Below are positions 1-8,005 of a DNA stretch of 64,000 nucleotides, piece after piece (position 1 is the stretch's first letter; every line of letters begins with the position of its first letter). The translations under genes were made by a program, and so were the position numbers. Source of the DNA: an uncultured Chlamydiae bacterium (GTDB lineage Bacteria; Chlamydiota; Chlamydiia; Chlamydiales; Rhabdochlamydiaceae); the NCBI GenBank assembly GCA_903824495.1, contig CAIJXB010000063.1:1-64000 (forward strand). The letters run 5' to 3'. The notes under the pieces are model-generated. The model saw nothing but the letters and a program-made list of their open reading frames with translations, was not told the DNA's origin and did no database searches.

Positions 1-84
1 ATACAAATTACAGCAATTAATGTGAATTAATAAAAAAAACAATACCAGTCTCACAATACAAATTGTTATAAAAATTAAATTATT

Positions 85-132
85 CACTTACAAAGAAAAC
101 TCTAAAATCATAAAAATAAGACACTTACAAAG
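85..132. repeat. Two 11-bp direct repeats in AT-rich flank
   Basis: CACTTACAAAG occurs at 85-95 and again at 122-132, just beyond the 3' end of the minus-strand gene at 138-671. The flank 1-137 is very AT-rich and has no credible gene. The repeats may be chance in low-complexity DNA. Confidence 0.3.
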
Positions 133-137
133 TGAAA

Positions 138-671
138 TTAAAAAGACGCACCAAAGGAGATAGATACCATAGGAAAGGGATACCCCTCATCTATACTAGT
201 TTCAATAGGAAAAGCTATATCTCCTTGTATAAAATGAAAGTGTTTTTTTGAGCGGAACTGATAACCCCCTACTACTCCAACAAATCCGTCCCATAAGTGA
301 CCGTCAAAGGGGTAGGGCATGTTGCTATGAACATAACAAACCCCTTCCTTAACTCCGACATACCACTCGTGATTGATATTTGGTCTTGGATAATAAAGTT
401 GGCTGATCTGGAATGTCGAACCAATGAGCTCATAAGGGAGAATCGCGACTGACAAGGAAGTATCTCCTCCAAACTTCCCTCTTTGAAATCGATATCCCAA
501 AGAGGCTGAAGGAGCAATATACACAATTCCTCCGGCAACATACCAATACTGATCGCACTCTATGACCGGCTGCTTTTCTACCGAATGAAGCTTTACTTGT
601 GAAGCATCTTGAGAATACAGGCTAAAGGTCACTGACAAAAAAAGTAAACTTAGGAGAGGCTTCATTTTCAT
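138..671 (-). CDS. Predicted outer-membrane beta-barrel protein (uncharacterised)
   Basis: Unrecognised 177-aa protein. The first ~20 residues are a clear Sec signal peptide (MKMKPLLSLLFLSVTFSLYS) with cleavage probably before QDAS. The rest alternates aromatic and polar residues, is rich in Tyr, Phe and Gly, and ends in Phe (FGASF), as small outer-membrane barrels do. Two starts are possible: ATG 671, only a few bases after TAGGAA, or ATG 665, which has better spacing from that Shine-Dalgarno. It is transcribed alone, divergently from the lipase gene. The function is unknown and the barrel call is inference. Confidence 0.6.
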   Translation of the reverse strand: MKMKPLLSLLFLSVTFSLYSQDASQVKLHSVEKQPVIECDQYWYVAGGIVYIAPSASLGYRFQRGKFGGDTSLSVAILPYELIGSTFQISQLYYPRPNINHEWYVGVKEGVCYVHSNMPYPFDGHLWDGFVGVVGGYQFRSKKHFHFIQGDIAFPIETSIDEGYPFPMVSISFGASF

Positions 672-715
672 TTCCTAGATAGGTAAAGGTCGTTTTTGGG
701 AGGTGATGATCTTAC

Positions 716-745
716 TTTGCAAAATTTAAAGCAACAAAGTACAAT
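716..745 (+). promoter_or_regulatory. Possible sigma70-type promoter for the lipase gene
   Basis: TTTGCA (716-721) and TACAAT (740-745) are 18 bp apart. The expected start site is ~751-753, almost on the ATG at 755, and no Shine-Dalgarno is visible. The transcript would be leaderless or nearly so if the call is right. Confidence 0.3.
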
Positions 746-754
746 AATAAACAC

Positions 755-1489
755 ATGAAAAAAGCTTTAATTTTAATTGTTTTATTATTTCCCATTTACA
801 TCAAAGCTGGTGAGCCTGTCTACTTCATCCATGGGTTCATGAGGAGCTCTTCTTCAATGGGCAAAATGGCAAAGGCCTTTGAAAAAGAGGAGTATGAAAC
901 GCATCTATGGGGCTATCCAAGTAGACGGCAAACCATTGAAGCACATGCCGAAGTTTTAGTGATAGATTTGCAAAAATATGCGCAGAGTCATAAAGGAGAT
1001 CCCATCCATTTTGTCACCCATAGTTTAGGTGGTATTGTTCTTCGGGCGGCACTCAATCACCCTGACTGTCCAGACGAAGCTAAAATAGGAAGAGCTGTAC
1101 TTTTGGCTCCTCCAAACCAAGGAAGCAGCTTTGCACGCTACTTAAATAATTTCTGGCTCGTTCGAAAAATCTTAGGGCCCAAAAGCGGCAGACAGCTTTT
1201 GAAAAGCCAAACGTTTGATCATTTAGGACAGTTCCCAAAAAGTTTAAAAGTGCTGGTTATTTCGGGAACTTCGGGATGGAATCCCGTTATTAAGGAAAAA
1301 AATGACGGCAAGGTTGGAGTTTCTGAATCTAGACTAGACACTCCCCATGAACAGATCACAGTTTCTTGTGGCCACACCTTTATCATGCGATCAAAAAAGG
1401 TTATAAGAAGCTCTCTAGCTTTCATTTCTCTAAAGGAAACGGCTCAAATCCCCCACCAAGCGCCTTATAAAGAACAATCAGATCTTTAA
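755..1489 (+). CDS. Secreted alpha/beta-hydrolase (lipase/esterase-like)
   Basis: 244 aa. A signal peptide (MKKALILIVLLFPIYIKAG) is followed by the lipase start VYFIHGF, which supplies the oxyanion-hole region. The nucleophile elbow is THSLGG with Ser90, and a late CGHTF supplies the likely catalytic His. This matches short extracytoplasmic triacylglycerol lipases and esterases; substrate and true location are unknown. The 3' end overlaps the convergent TolC-like gene by 68 bp. There is no obvious Shine-Dalgarno before ATG 755. A PGAP1-like or acyltransferase role is possible, but the fold assignment is fairly safe. Confidence 0.75.
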   Translation: MKKALILIVLLFPIYIKAGEPVYFIHGFMRSSSSMGKMAKAFEKEEYETHLWGYPSRRQTIEAHAEVLVIDLQKYAQSHKGDPIHFVTHSLGGIVLRAALNHPDCPDEAKIGRAVLLAPPNQGSSFARYLNNFWLVRKILGPKSGRQLLKSQTFDHLGQFPKSLKVLVISGTSGWNPVIKEKNDGKVGVSESRLDTPHEQITVSCGHTFIMRSKKVIRSSLAFISLKETAQIPHQAPYKEQSDL

Positions 1490-2894
1490 GAGCAACTTCA
1501 CAAGCTTCTGCTTCAAGAGCTAAAGAAGTGTTAAGACCTAGGGCGCTTTCAATGCAAGATACCTGACTTACATAGCCATACCTATGTTGCTCATCTGTGA
1601 TGTTTAAAGAAGCGGCATCTTTTTCAGCTGCTCTACGCAGCTCTAAAAGAGTTTGTGCATCACACTTGTAATGAACAAGGGCCGTTTCTACCTCTTGCAG
1701 AGCTGTGAGTACGGTTTGGCTGTAGTTTTGCGCTGCAGCAATCGCTTGCGATTCTGTAAGACGAAGGTTTCCGACAAGGCGTCCCCCTTGAAAAAGAGGC
1801 ATATTGACATCTCCTCCAACAGTCCACGTCTTACTCATCCCAGAAAATAGATTGATAAATTTAAGAGACTGGAACCCTATATCCCCACCTAATTTAATTG
1901 AAGGGAGGAAATTAGCTACAGCAACGCCGACATTGGCTGTGGCTGACGCCAAGGATCTTTCTGCTGCATTTATATCAGGACGTCTTCGAATGAGATCTGA
2001 TCTAAGACCGATGGCGATCTCTTCAGGAAGAGCTGGAAGCTCTTTAATCGGAAGAAGCTCTGAAAGTAAACTTTCAGGTTTCTCCCCTGTTAAGACGGAG
2101 ATCGCATAGATTGACTGATAAATGTTCCCATAGCTCAAAGGCATCTCTGCTTTAGCGATAGCGAGTTTTGCTTCCACTGCAAGCACATCAAGGGTCTTTG
2201 CATACCCAGTTTTTTTTCTCACTTCTTCAATGCTCAAATACTCTTCAAAAAGTCTGATATTTTTTTCTAACAATTTTCCGATTTGCTGAGAGCGCCTTAG
2301 CTGCATATAGTTGATCGCGATCTCTGCAAAGATCGAGATCAAGATGTTGTTTCTATCATCTTCCGCTTTGGAAACTAGAGCTTTTTTAGCTGTGATTTGA
2401 TTGCGAACTTTACCAAAAATATCAATCTCCCAATTAGCGTCGATGAGAGCGTTATAAAGACTTTGCATTTGTGGAATTTGTAGCGTAAAGGGAAGCCCTG
2501 TGTTCGTATTCACCCCTTCTGCGAGTGATGGTCCTGAAAATACCGGACCATTTTTACTGAAGTATGTTTTAGAACCGTTGAAGTCGAGCAAAAGCTGTGG
2601 AAAGAGCTGAGAGGTTGCAATCATCTTAATGGCTCTTGCTTGTCTTATATTTTCTTCTGCGATCAGCACGTTATAGTTATGAGCTGCTGCCTTCTCAATG
2701 CACTGCGTTAAAAGAGGATCATTAAATACTTCCCACCAGCGAGGGTTCACTTCCGCTTCTACAAAACTTGTTTTACAAAGATCTTCAACAGTCCACTCAT
2801 CACAAAGGGAGATTTCAGGCGGATTATATTTAGGTCCTACGGCGCATCCTGCAAGGGATAGGATTAAGACCCCATAAATCAAATTTCGGTTCAT
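1422..2894 (-). CDS. TolC/OprM-type outer-membrane efflux lipoprotein (NodT family)
   Basis: 490 aa, the usual length for RND/ABC outer-membrane factors. A lipobox (LSLAGC) in the first 17 residues is followed by AVGPKYNPP, the hallmark start of NodT/OprM proteins. Two long helical repeats follow, and RSDLIRRRPDINAAE is the family signature. It forms the trimeric exit duct and should dock on the membrane fusion protein encoded at 6809. It is the last gene of the operon, overlaps the upstream permease by 4 nt, and has a strong Shine-Dalgarno (AGGAGG). Ends convergently inside the lipase gene. Confidence 0.9.
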   Translation of the reverse strand: MNRNLIYGVLILSLAGCAVGPKYNPPEISLCDEWTVEDLCKTSFVEAEVNPRWWEVFNDPLLTQCIEKAAAHNYNVLIAEENIRQARAIKMIATSQLFPQLLLDFNGSKTYFSKNGPVFSGPSLAEGVNTNTGLPFTLQIPQMQSLYNALIDANWEIDIFGKVRNQITAKKALVSKAEDDRNNILISIFAEIAINYMQLRRSQQIGKLLEKNIRLFEEYLSIEEVRKKTGYAKTLDVLAVEAKLAIAKAEMPLSYGNIYQSIYAISVLTGEKPESLLSELLPIKELPALPEEIAIGLRSDLIRRRPDINAAERSLASATANVGVAVANFLPSIKLGGDIGFQSLKFINLFSGMSKTWTVGGDVNMPLFQGGRLVGNLRLTESQAIAAAQNYSQTVLTALQEVETALVHYKCDAQTLLELRRAAEKDAASLNITDEQHRYGYVSQVSCIESALGLNTSLALEAEACEVALKDLIVLYKALGGGFEPFPLEK

Positions 2895-4003
2895 TGGATT
2901 TTCCTCCTAAAATGTAAAGCTGCTGTCGGAAAAGTAAAACAAGCAATAAGGGCCATCGGCCACAAATTGGAAAATACGATGTTTGCAGGCATTGCCTTTA
3001 AAAAGATCCCCTTGGAGATGATGAGCATGTATCTAAGTGGGATAATAGCCGATACATGTTGAAGCCAAACTGGCATGTTTTCAACAGGAGTCGCAAAACC
3101 TGATAGTAAAATCGAAGGGACCATAAATACAAAAGTTCCAAGCATCGCTTGCTGCTGAGTAGATGACATAGAGGAGAGAAAAAGACCTACGCCACTTATC
3201 GAACAAATGAACACGAAGAGGCTCAAAAGAAAAAGCAACAGGGATCCTGTAAAGGGAACAAGGAATATAAATATCCCACAAACGAGCATCAAACACCCTT
3301 CTAACATTCCTACAATAATCCCAGCTGAGAGTTTACCAAGTAAAACTTCAAAAGGAAGAAGTGGAGATACAAGAAGCTGATCAAAGGTGCCAAGCTCCCG
3401 CTCCCTGGCTACAGAAATCGAGGTGATGACAAGACATGTCACCATAGAAAGAGTTACTACAAGAGAGGGGATGTTGAACCAGTAGTATAAAAGATTAGGG
3501 TTGAACCAGTTTCTGGGAACAAGAATGGCATTTTGCATGGGGTCTTGCTCTGTAACCATCACATCAGCGCTAAAAGTTGAAACAATATTCACTGCATATC
3601 CTTGTACAATCTGAGCCGTGTTGGACTTGCGTCCATCTAGGATCAGTTGTACAGTAGCAGGTTTTCCAGCATCGAGATTACGTGAAAACATCTGGTCGAT
3701 ATGAAGGACCATAAGCCCCTTTTGAGTATCGAGGAAGTGAGGAATTTCCTTTTCAGATTCTAGATATTGTATGTGCTTAAATGTGGGAGAGCCTCTAAAT
3801 CTTTGAACGAGCTCAAACCCTTGCTCACCTCTATCTAAGTTCAAAACCCCCATCGATACATTTTTTACATCAAGTGTTGCAGCGAAGGTAAAAACGACAA
3901 GCTGTATGACTGGAGGCACTAGCAAAGTCATACGGCTCTTAGGATCTCTCCAAATCCCAATCAGCTCTTTTATAATCAAAGTAACTATGCGTTTAATGTT
4001 CAA
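2891..4003 (-). CDS. ybhR: ABC-2 type permease, YbhR-like
   Basis: Membrane subunit of an ABC exporter of the YbhFSR type. I place the start at TTG 4003, which overlaps the TGA of the upstream permease (TTGA) and gives 370 aa, the family length. The frame stays open back to 4129, but that extension reads through the previous gene and is Cys-rich and unlike the family. Topology: one N-terminal membrane segment, a periplasmic domain of ~150 residues (FRGSPTFKH..DGRKSNTA), then five membrane helices from about residue 180. It pairs with the adjacent paralogous permease to form a heterodimer. Confidence 0.85.
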   Translation of the reverse strand: MNIKRIVTLIIKELIGIWRDPKSRMTLLVPPVIQLVVFTFAATLDVKNVSMGVLNLDRGEQGFELVQRFRGSPTFKHIQYLESEKEIPHFLDTQKGLMVLHIDQMFSRNLDAGKPATVQLILDGRKSNTAQIVQGYAVNIVSTFSADVMVTEQDPMQNAILVPRNWFNPNLLYYWFNIPSLVVTLSMVTCLVITSISVARERELGTFDQLLVSPLLPFEVLLGKLSAGIIVGMLEGCLMLVCGIFIFLVPFTGSLLLFLLSLFVFICSISGVGLFLSSMSSTQQQAMLGTFVFMVPSILLSGFATPVENMPVWLQHVSAIIPLRYMLIISKGIFLKAMPANIVFSNLWPMALIACFTFPTAALHFRRKIQ

Positions 4004-5115
4004 TCTAGCCTCTTCACTGTTCTTCTTGAAGTGATCCCAAAAAATACAAGTCCTATAAGGAGCATCGGAAAAACATTCTTCCATAAAAGCTCCGGCACAT
4101 CCCCTACAAGAAATAGTGATTCCAAACACTGCACAAAATACCTAGCCGGTATGATGTGAGTGAGACCTTGGATCCAAACTGGCATGCTTGAAATTTCAAA
4201 AAGAAAGCCCGATAAGATGTAGGAAGGTAAAAAACCTGCGACAATAGAAATTTGATAAGCTACCACTTGATTTTTAGATAGAGTCGAAATCATAAGACCA
4301 AGACCTAGTGCGCAAAATAAGAACACAGAAGAAACAAGAAATAGAGCCCATAAAGAACCTCTAAAGGGCAGACCAAAGACGGTCGTCGAAACTAAAACGC
4401 AAATCCCCATCGACACCATGCCTAAAAAAAAGTAGGGAATCAGTTTTGCAAGAACAAGCTCCGGTATTTTGATCGCCGTTGCAAACATCGACTCCATCGT
4501 GCCCCTCTCCCACTCTCTTGATACAACAAGAGCTGTTAACAGGGTTCCAATCAAAGTCATAATGATCGCAAGTGAGCCTGATAGTAAAAAATACCTACTT
4601 TCAAGCTGCTCGTTGTACCACACTCTTTGCTGTATTTGAACAAGAGAAAGTCCTTCCAAGTTATCGCTTATATGCTCTTGGATTAAATAGTTTTGAAACG
4701 CGCCTTGTACGTAGTTTTGTACAAAGTTAGCAGTATTAGGCTCGCTTCCATCTGCGATGACTTGGATAGGAGCTCTAGTTGCTGATCTATCGGTAAACTG
4801 AGAAAAATACGATGGAATTACAATAAAGCCTCGAAGGTGGCCCCTTATTAATTCTTCTGTCACATGGGATCTATCGCGCGCTATTTGCACATCAAAATAG
4901 GGAGAGTCTGTAAAACTCTTTACTAAGACTTGCGCTTTTGGAGACGTGTCTTCCATCACAATCCCAAGACGCAAGTGGTTCATGTCTAAGGAAACTCCAT
5001 AGCCATAGAGAAACAATAGAAACAAGGGCAAGACAACGCAGACGAGTAGTGCGCTGATATCGTGGGTGATTTGATGGATTTCTTTGATCACATAGGCTCT
5101 GATCCTTCTAAACAT
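4000..5115 (-). CDS. ybhS: ABC-2 type permease, YbhS-like
   Basis: 371 aa from ATG 5115, which lies 7 nt after an AGGAG and overlaps the end of the ATPase gene by 8 nt; ATG 5121 is an alternative. Membrane segment at the N-terminus (VCVVLPLFLLFLYGYGVSLD), a large periplasmic domain containing DGSEPNTA, then a five-helix C-terminal membrane domain. Motif order and length match YbhS/YhhJ permeases. Paralogous to the next gene; together they should form the membrane core of the exporter. The substrate cannot be read from sequence; E. coli relatives are linked to cation and drug efflux. Confidence 0.85.
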   Translation of the reverse strand: MFRRIRAYVIKEIHQITHDISALLVCVVLPLFLLFLYGYGVSLDMNHLRLGIVMEDTSPKAQVLVKSFTDSPYFDVQIARDRSHVTEELIRGHLRGFIVIPSYFSQFTDRSATRAPIQVIADGSEPNTANFVQNYVQGAFQNYLIQEHISDNLEGLSLVQIQQRVWYNEQLESRYFLLSGSLAIIMTLIGTLLTALVVSREWERGTMESMFATAIKIPELVLAKLIPYFFLGMVSMGICVLVSTTVFGLPFRGSLWALFLVSSVFLFCALGLGLMISTLSKNQVVAYQISIVAGFLPSYILSGFLFEISSMPVWIQGLTHIIPARYFVQCLESLFLVGDVPELLWKNVFPMLLIGLVFFGITSRRTVKRLD

Positions 5116-6808
5116 GATCATACTCCTCAATCAGACGAATGAACGCTTCTTCAAGAGTTTCATTTCCCTTTTTTAAATTGTCCGGGCTGTCTATATGGAT
5201 CATCTTCCCTTGATAGATGAGAGCGATCCGATCGCAGTACTCAGCTTCATCCATAAAGTGGGTTGTGATCATCACAGTCACCCCCTGCTGAACAAGGGTA
5301 TTGATGTGGTTCCAAAATTCTCTCCTCATGAGTGGATCAACCCCTGATGTCGGCTCATCCAAGAACAGGATATCGGGACTGTGGATGGTCGCACAAGCAA
5401 GAGAGAGCCTTTGTTTGAATCCTAAAGGAAGAAGATCTGCAGATGTATCAAGGTAAGGTCTCAAAAAGAAGATCTCTATCATTTCATCAATCGCTTTTTT
5501 CTTCTCTTTTCCTTGCAGATCATAAATGCCAGCAAAAAACTCCAAGTTTTGAAGAACGCTCATGTTGCCATAGAGAGAAAACTTTTGGGCCATGTACCCA
5601 ATGTGCTGGCGTACAGCAGCTGGACTTTTTCTTAAATCAACACCAAGGACTGTCGCCTTCCCACTTGTTGGGGTAAGAAGTCCACAGAGCATCTTGAATG
5701 TCGTTGATTTACCAGCGCCATTGGGTCCTAAAAGACCAAAAACTTCCCCTTTTTTAATCTGACAGGAAATCGAATCAACAGCAGTAAACTCTTTGAATTT
5801 TTTAGTAAGATTTTCTATTTCGATCAACGGCTGTGTGAATGTTGATAAAAGCTCGCTAGGAGGGCGCAATCTGGCAAATTCAGATTCGTGCTTAGGGACG
5901 CCTCCTAAAATGTCGATGAAAGCATCTTCAAGCCTTGGAGGCGTCGTTTCAAATACAATTGTTTTTTGCCCTAGTATCCACTCTGAGGCATCGATCCCCT
6001 GATCTAAAACGACTCTGATTTCCTTTCCTTGGATCACGGCATCTAGAACTTGCGTTTCTGCGGCAATTTGTTTTAAAAAAGCCCTACGCCCTTCTGGAAG
6101 CTGTTTTGAGAGTAGACTTCGATGGCTCACTTTGCTTAAAAGATCTTTAGGCTCTCCAAAAAAAAGAAGTTTGCCCTCATTCATTAAAAGAATGATGTCG
6201 CACTTTTCAGCTTCATCTAAATACGCTGTGCTCCAAATAACAGAGATCCCCTCTTCCATGAGCTCATGCACCATCTTCCAAAGCTCTCTTCTTGAAACAG
6301 GATCCACACCAACACTTGGCTCATCGAGTAAAAGAAGTTTGGGTTTTTTTATAAGAGCGCAAGCAAGCCCTAGTTTTTGTTTCATCCCACCAGATAAATC
6401 TCTTGCAAGACGATCTTTAAAGGGCTCAAGGCGCGTAAAATGGAATAACTTTGCAAAAAGTTTTTCTTTGGTGTCCTTTTCAACCCCTTGCAAATCAAAA
6501 TAGAGGGTGAGATTTTGCAAGACCGTGAGCTCATCATAAAGACCAAATTTTTGAGGCATGTATCCCGTAAGTGAATGGATCTCCTCTGAATCTTTAACCG
6601 TGTCTTTCCCTTCGATTTTAATAGATCCCCCCGTAGGCTTAAGCAAAGCCCCCATCAAACGGATCAGCGTTGTTTTACCAGCACCATCTGGACCAACCAG
6701 ACCCACCATTTTCCCTTGCGGGATCATGGCGGTGATGTCTGTGAGAGAGCTTTGAGAAGAGGGAGGAAAAGACTTATAAAGTCCTTGGATCTCAGCAATA
6801 GAGCCCAT
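5108..6808 (-). CDS. ybhF: Fused double ABC ATPase, YbhF-like
   Basis: 566 aa with two ABC domains in one chain. Domain 1: Walker A GPDGAGKTT at ~39-47, signature LSGGMKQ at ~138, Walker B LLLLDEP at ~158. Domain 2: Walker A GPNGAGKST at ~361, signature LPLGFKQ at ~460, Walker B LFLDEPT at ~481. The H-loop is intact in domain 2 (ITTHFMDEA) but Ala replaces His in domain 1 (STAYLDEA). It powers the two permeases encoded just downstream. Starts directly after the membrane-fusion gene (TAAATG junction). Length and layout fit YbhF (~580 aa). Confidence 0.9.
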   Translation of the reverse strand: MGSIAEIQGLYKSFPPSSQSSLTDITAMIPQGKMVGLVGPDGAGKTTLIRLMGALLKPTGGSIKIEGKDTVKDSEEIHSLTGYMPQKFGLYDELTVLQNLTLYFDLQGVEKDTKEKLFAKLFHFTRLEPFKDRLARDLSGGMKQKLGLACALIKKPKLLLLDEPSVGVDPVSRRELWKMVHELMEEGISVIWSTAYLDEAEKCDIILLMNEGKLLFFGEPKDLLSKVSHRSLLSKQLPEGRRAFLKQIAAETQVLDAVIQGKEIRVVLDQGIDASEWILGQKTIVFETTPPRLEDAFIDILGGVPKHESEFARLRPPSELLSTFTQPLIEIENLTKKFKEFTAVDSISCQIKKGEVFGLLGPNGAGKSTTFKMLCGLLTPTSGKATVLGVDLRKSPAAVRQHIGYMAQKFSLYGNMSVLQNLEFFAGIYDLQGKEKKKAIDEMIEIFFLRPYLDTSADLLPLGFKQRLSLACATIHSPDILFLDEPTSGVDPLMRREFWNHINTLVQQGVTVMITTHFMDEAEYCDRIALIYQGKMIHIDSPDNLKKGNETLEEAFIRLIEEYDHV

Positions 6809-7645
6809 TTAATGAGCCGGCTTTAATTTGACCGTGACCGGCATCCCTTGTTTTAAAAGCTCGTCGGGATCGTCCACGTAAATTCTGAGACGGTACACAA
6901 GGTCTGTTCTTAAATCTGTTGTTTGCACTGTTTTCGGAGTGAATTCAGCAACAGGAGAAATAAAGCCCACTTTTCCTTTGTATGTCTTTCCTGCCTTTGT
7001 GTCTGTGCAGATCTCAGCTTCCATTCCAAAATCCACAAGACCTAGCTGTGGTTCATTGACATAAGCTCTGATCCACACAGGAGAGAGAACTGAAAACGTA
7101 TAGACAGGGTCTGCCATTTTTACAGTAGAGCCTGGCTCTTTTATTCGCGTAAGCACAATGGCATCACTTAAAGCGTAGGCTTCTGTATAAGAAAGGTTAT
7201 CTTCAGCTATTTTCAAGTTGGCCTTGGCGGCTAAAAGACTTGCTGATAGCTGTCGATAATTAGCTAAGGCATCATCCAAATCTTCTTGGGATACTCCCCC
7301 GATTGGCTCTAAGGCCACTCTTCTATCTAAAAGAATTTTTGCATTTTCCCACTGTACTTGCATAGCCTTGAGATCAGCTCTAGCCTTTTCTACCTCTGCA
7401 TCGTAGGGATCTTTTTCAAGCTCGGCAACTTTTGCTCCCTTGGCTATCTTATCCCCTTCTTCAAAAAAAAGAGATTTGACAAGCCCTGAAACCCGAAATC
7501 CAATATCGACCTCTCTAACATCCACATTTCCATATAAGGTAAGCGTGGAATCCTTGCCATTTCCTCTTACAAAATAAGAGACAGCAAAAAAGACGAATAC
7601 AAGGAGAAAAATGACAATGACAATACGTTTTACTCTGATTTTCAT
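6809..7645 (-). CDS. HlyD/YbhG-type membrane fusion (periplasmic adaptor) protein
   Basis: 278 aa. One N-terminal membrane anchor (~8-27), a short stretch, then the biotinyl-lipoyl half VDIGFRVSGLVKSLFFEEGD. A coiled-coil hairpin runs from ~83 to 150 (LEKDPYDAEVEKARADLKAM..), followed by the second lipoyl half and beta-barrel with KEPGSTVKMADPVYTFSVLSPVW. It bridges the inner-membrane ABC exporter and the TolC-like channel encoded in the same operon. First gene of the operon; AGAGGG lies before ATG 7645. Somewhat shorter than E. coli YbhG (~330 aa), mainly in the hairpin. The divergent neighbours are tRNA genes. Confidence 0.88.
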   Translation of the reverse strand: MKIRVKRIVIVIFLLVFVFFAVSYFVRGNGKDSTLTLYGNVDVREVDIGFRVSGLVKSLFFEEGDKIAKGAKVAELEKDPYDAEVEKARADLKAMQVQWENAKILLDRRVALEPIGGVSQEDLDDALANYRQLSASLLAAKANLKIAEDNLSYTEAYALSDAIVLTRIKEPGSTVKMADPVYTFSVLSPVWIRAYVNEPQLGLVDFGMEAEICTDTKAGKTYKGKVGFISPVAEFTPKTVQTTDLRTDLVYRLRIYVDDPDELLKQGMPVTVKLKPAH

Positions 7646-7712
7646 GAAAGGCCCTCTTCTTTTCCTGTATAGCTAGCGCTGGAAAATAAAAAAAGAAAAA
7701 TGGAAAAATCTC

Positions 7713-7742
7713 TTGTGAAAAAATATGGCGAAGTTGTAAAGT
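7713..7742 (+). promoter_or_regulatory. Possible promoter for tRNA-Val/tRNA-Asp
   Basis: TTGTGA (7713-7718) and TAAAGT (7737-7742) are 18 bp apart, with an expected start ~7 nt downstream and the tRNA at 7767. The -10 box lies inside an imperfect inverted repeat. Weak match to consensus. Confidence 0.25.
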
Positions 7743-7752
7743 TTACACTTCG
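7729..7752. repeat. Inverted repeat between efflux operon and tRNA genes
   Basis: CGAAGTTGTAAA and TTTACACTTCG pair over 11 bp with a single bulged T. The element lies between the divergent efflux operon (start 7645) and the tRNAs. It could be an operator or a structured 5' leader. Confidence 0.45.
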
Positions 7753-7766
7753 TTTTGATGCATTAT

Positions 7767-7839
7767 GGGTGCATAGCTCAGTTGGTAGAGCGCCTGTCTT
7801 ACACACAGGTGGTCATAGGTTCGAGTCCTGTTGTACCCA
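7767..7839 (+). tRNA. tRNA-Val (anticodon TAC)
   Basis: 73-nt cloverleaf. The acceptor GGGTGCA pairs with TGTACCC and A73 is the discriminator. The anticodon stem CCTGT/ACAGG closes the loop CTTACAC, giving anticodon TAC. The T-loop is GTTCGAG. CCA is not encoded after the discriminator. Confidence 0.95.
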
Positions 7840-7847
7840 TTATCTTT

Positions 7848-7921
7848 GCGGGAGTAGTTCAATTGGTTAGAGCACTGGCCTGTCACGTCAGAAGTTGCGG
7901 GTTCGAGTCCCGTCTCCCGCG
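7848..7921 (+). tRNA. tRNA-Asp (anticodon GTC)
   Basis: 74-nt cloverleaf. Acceptor GCGGGAG pairs with CTCCCGC, discriminator G. The anticodon stem CTGGC/GTCAG closes the loop CTGTCAC, giving anticodon GTC. Only 8 nt separate it from tRNA-Val, so the two are probably co-transcribed. Confidence 0.95.
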
Positions 7922-8005
7922 CATTTTATACTAAAATGCGCTTTTCCCTGGACAATTTCCACCAAAGATCTTATTTTAAAAAAAATTTAACCTGAGATCT
8001 TAACT

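Noticed and set aside
2891..4129. Longer start of the YbhR-like permease at 4129
   Set aside because: The extra 42 residues overlap the upstream permease in another frame and are Cys-rich and unlike the family; TTG 4003 gives the normal length.
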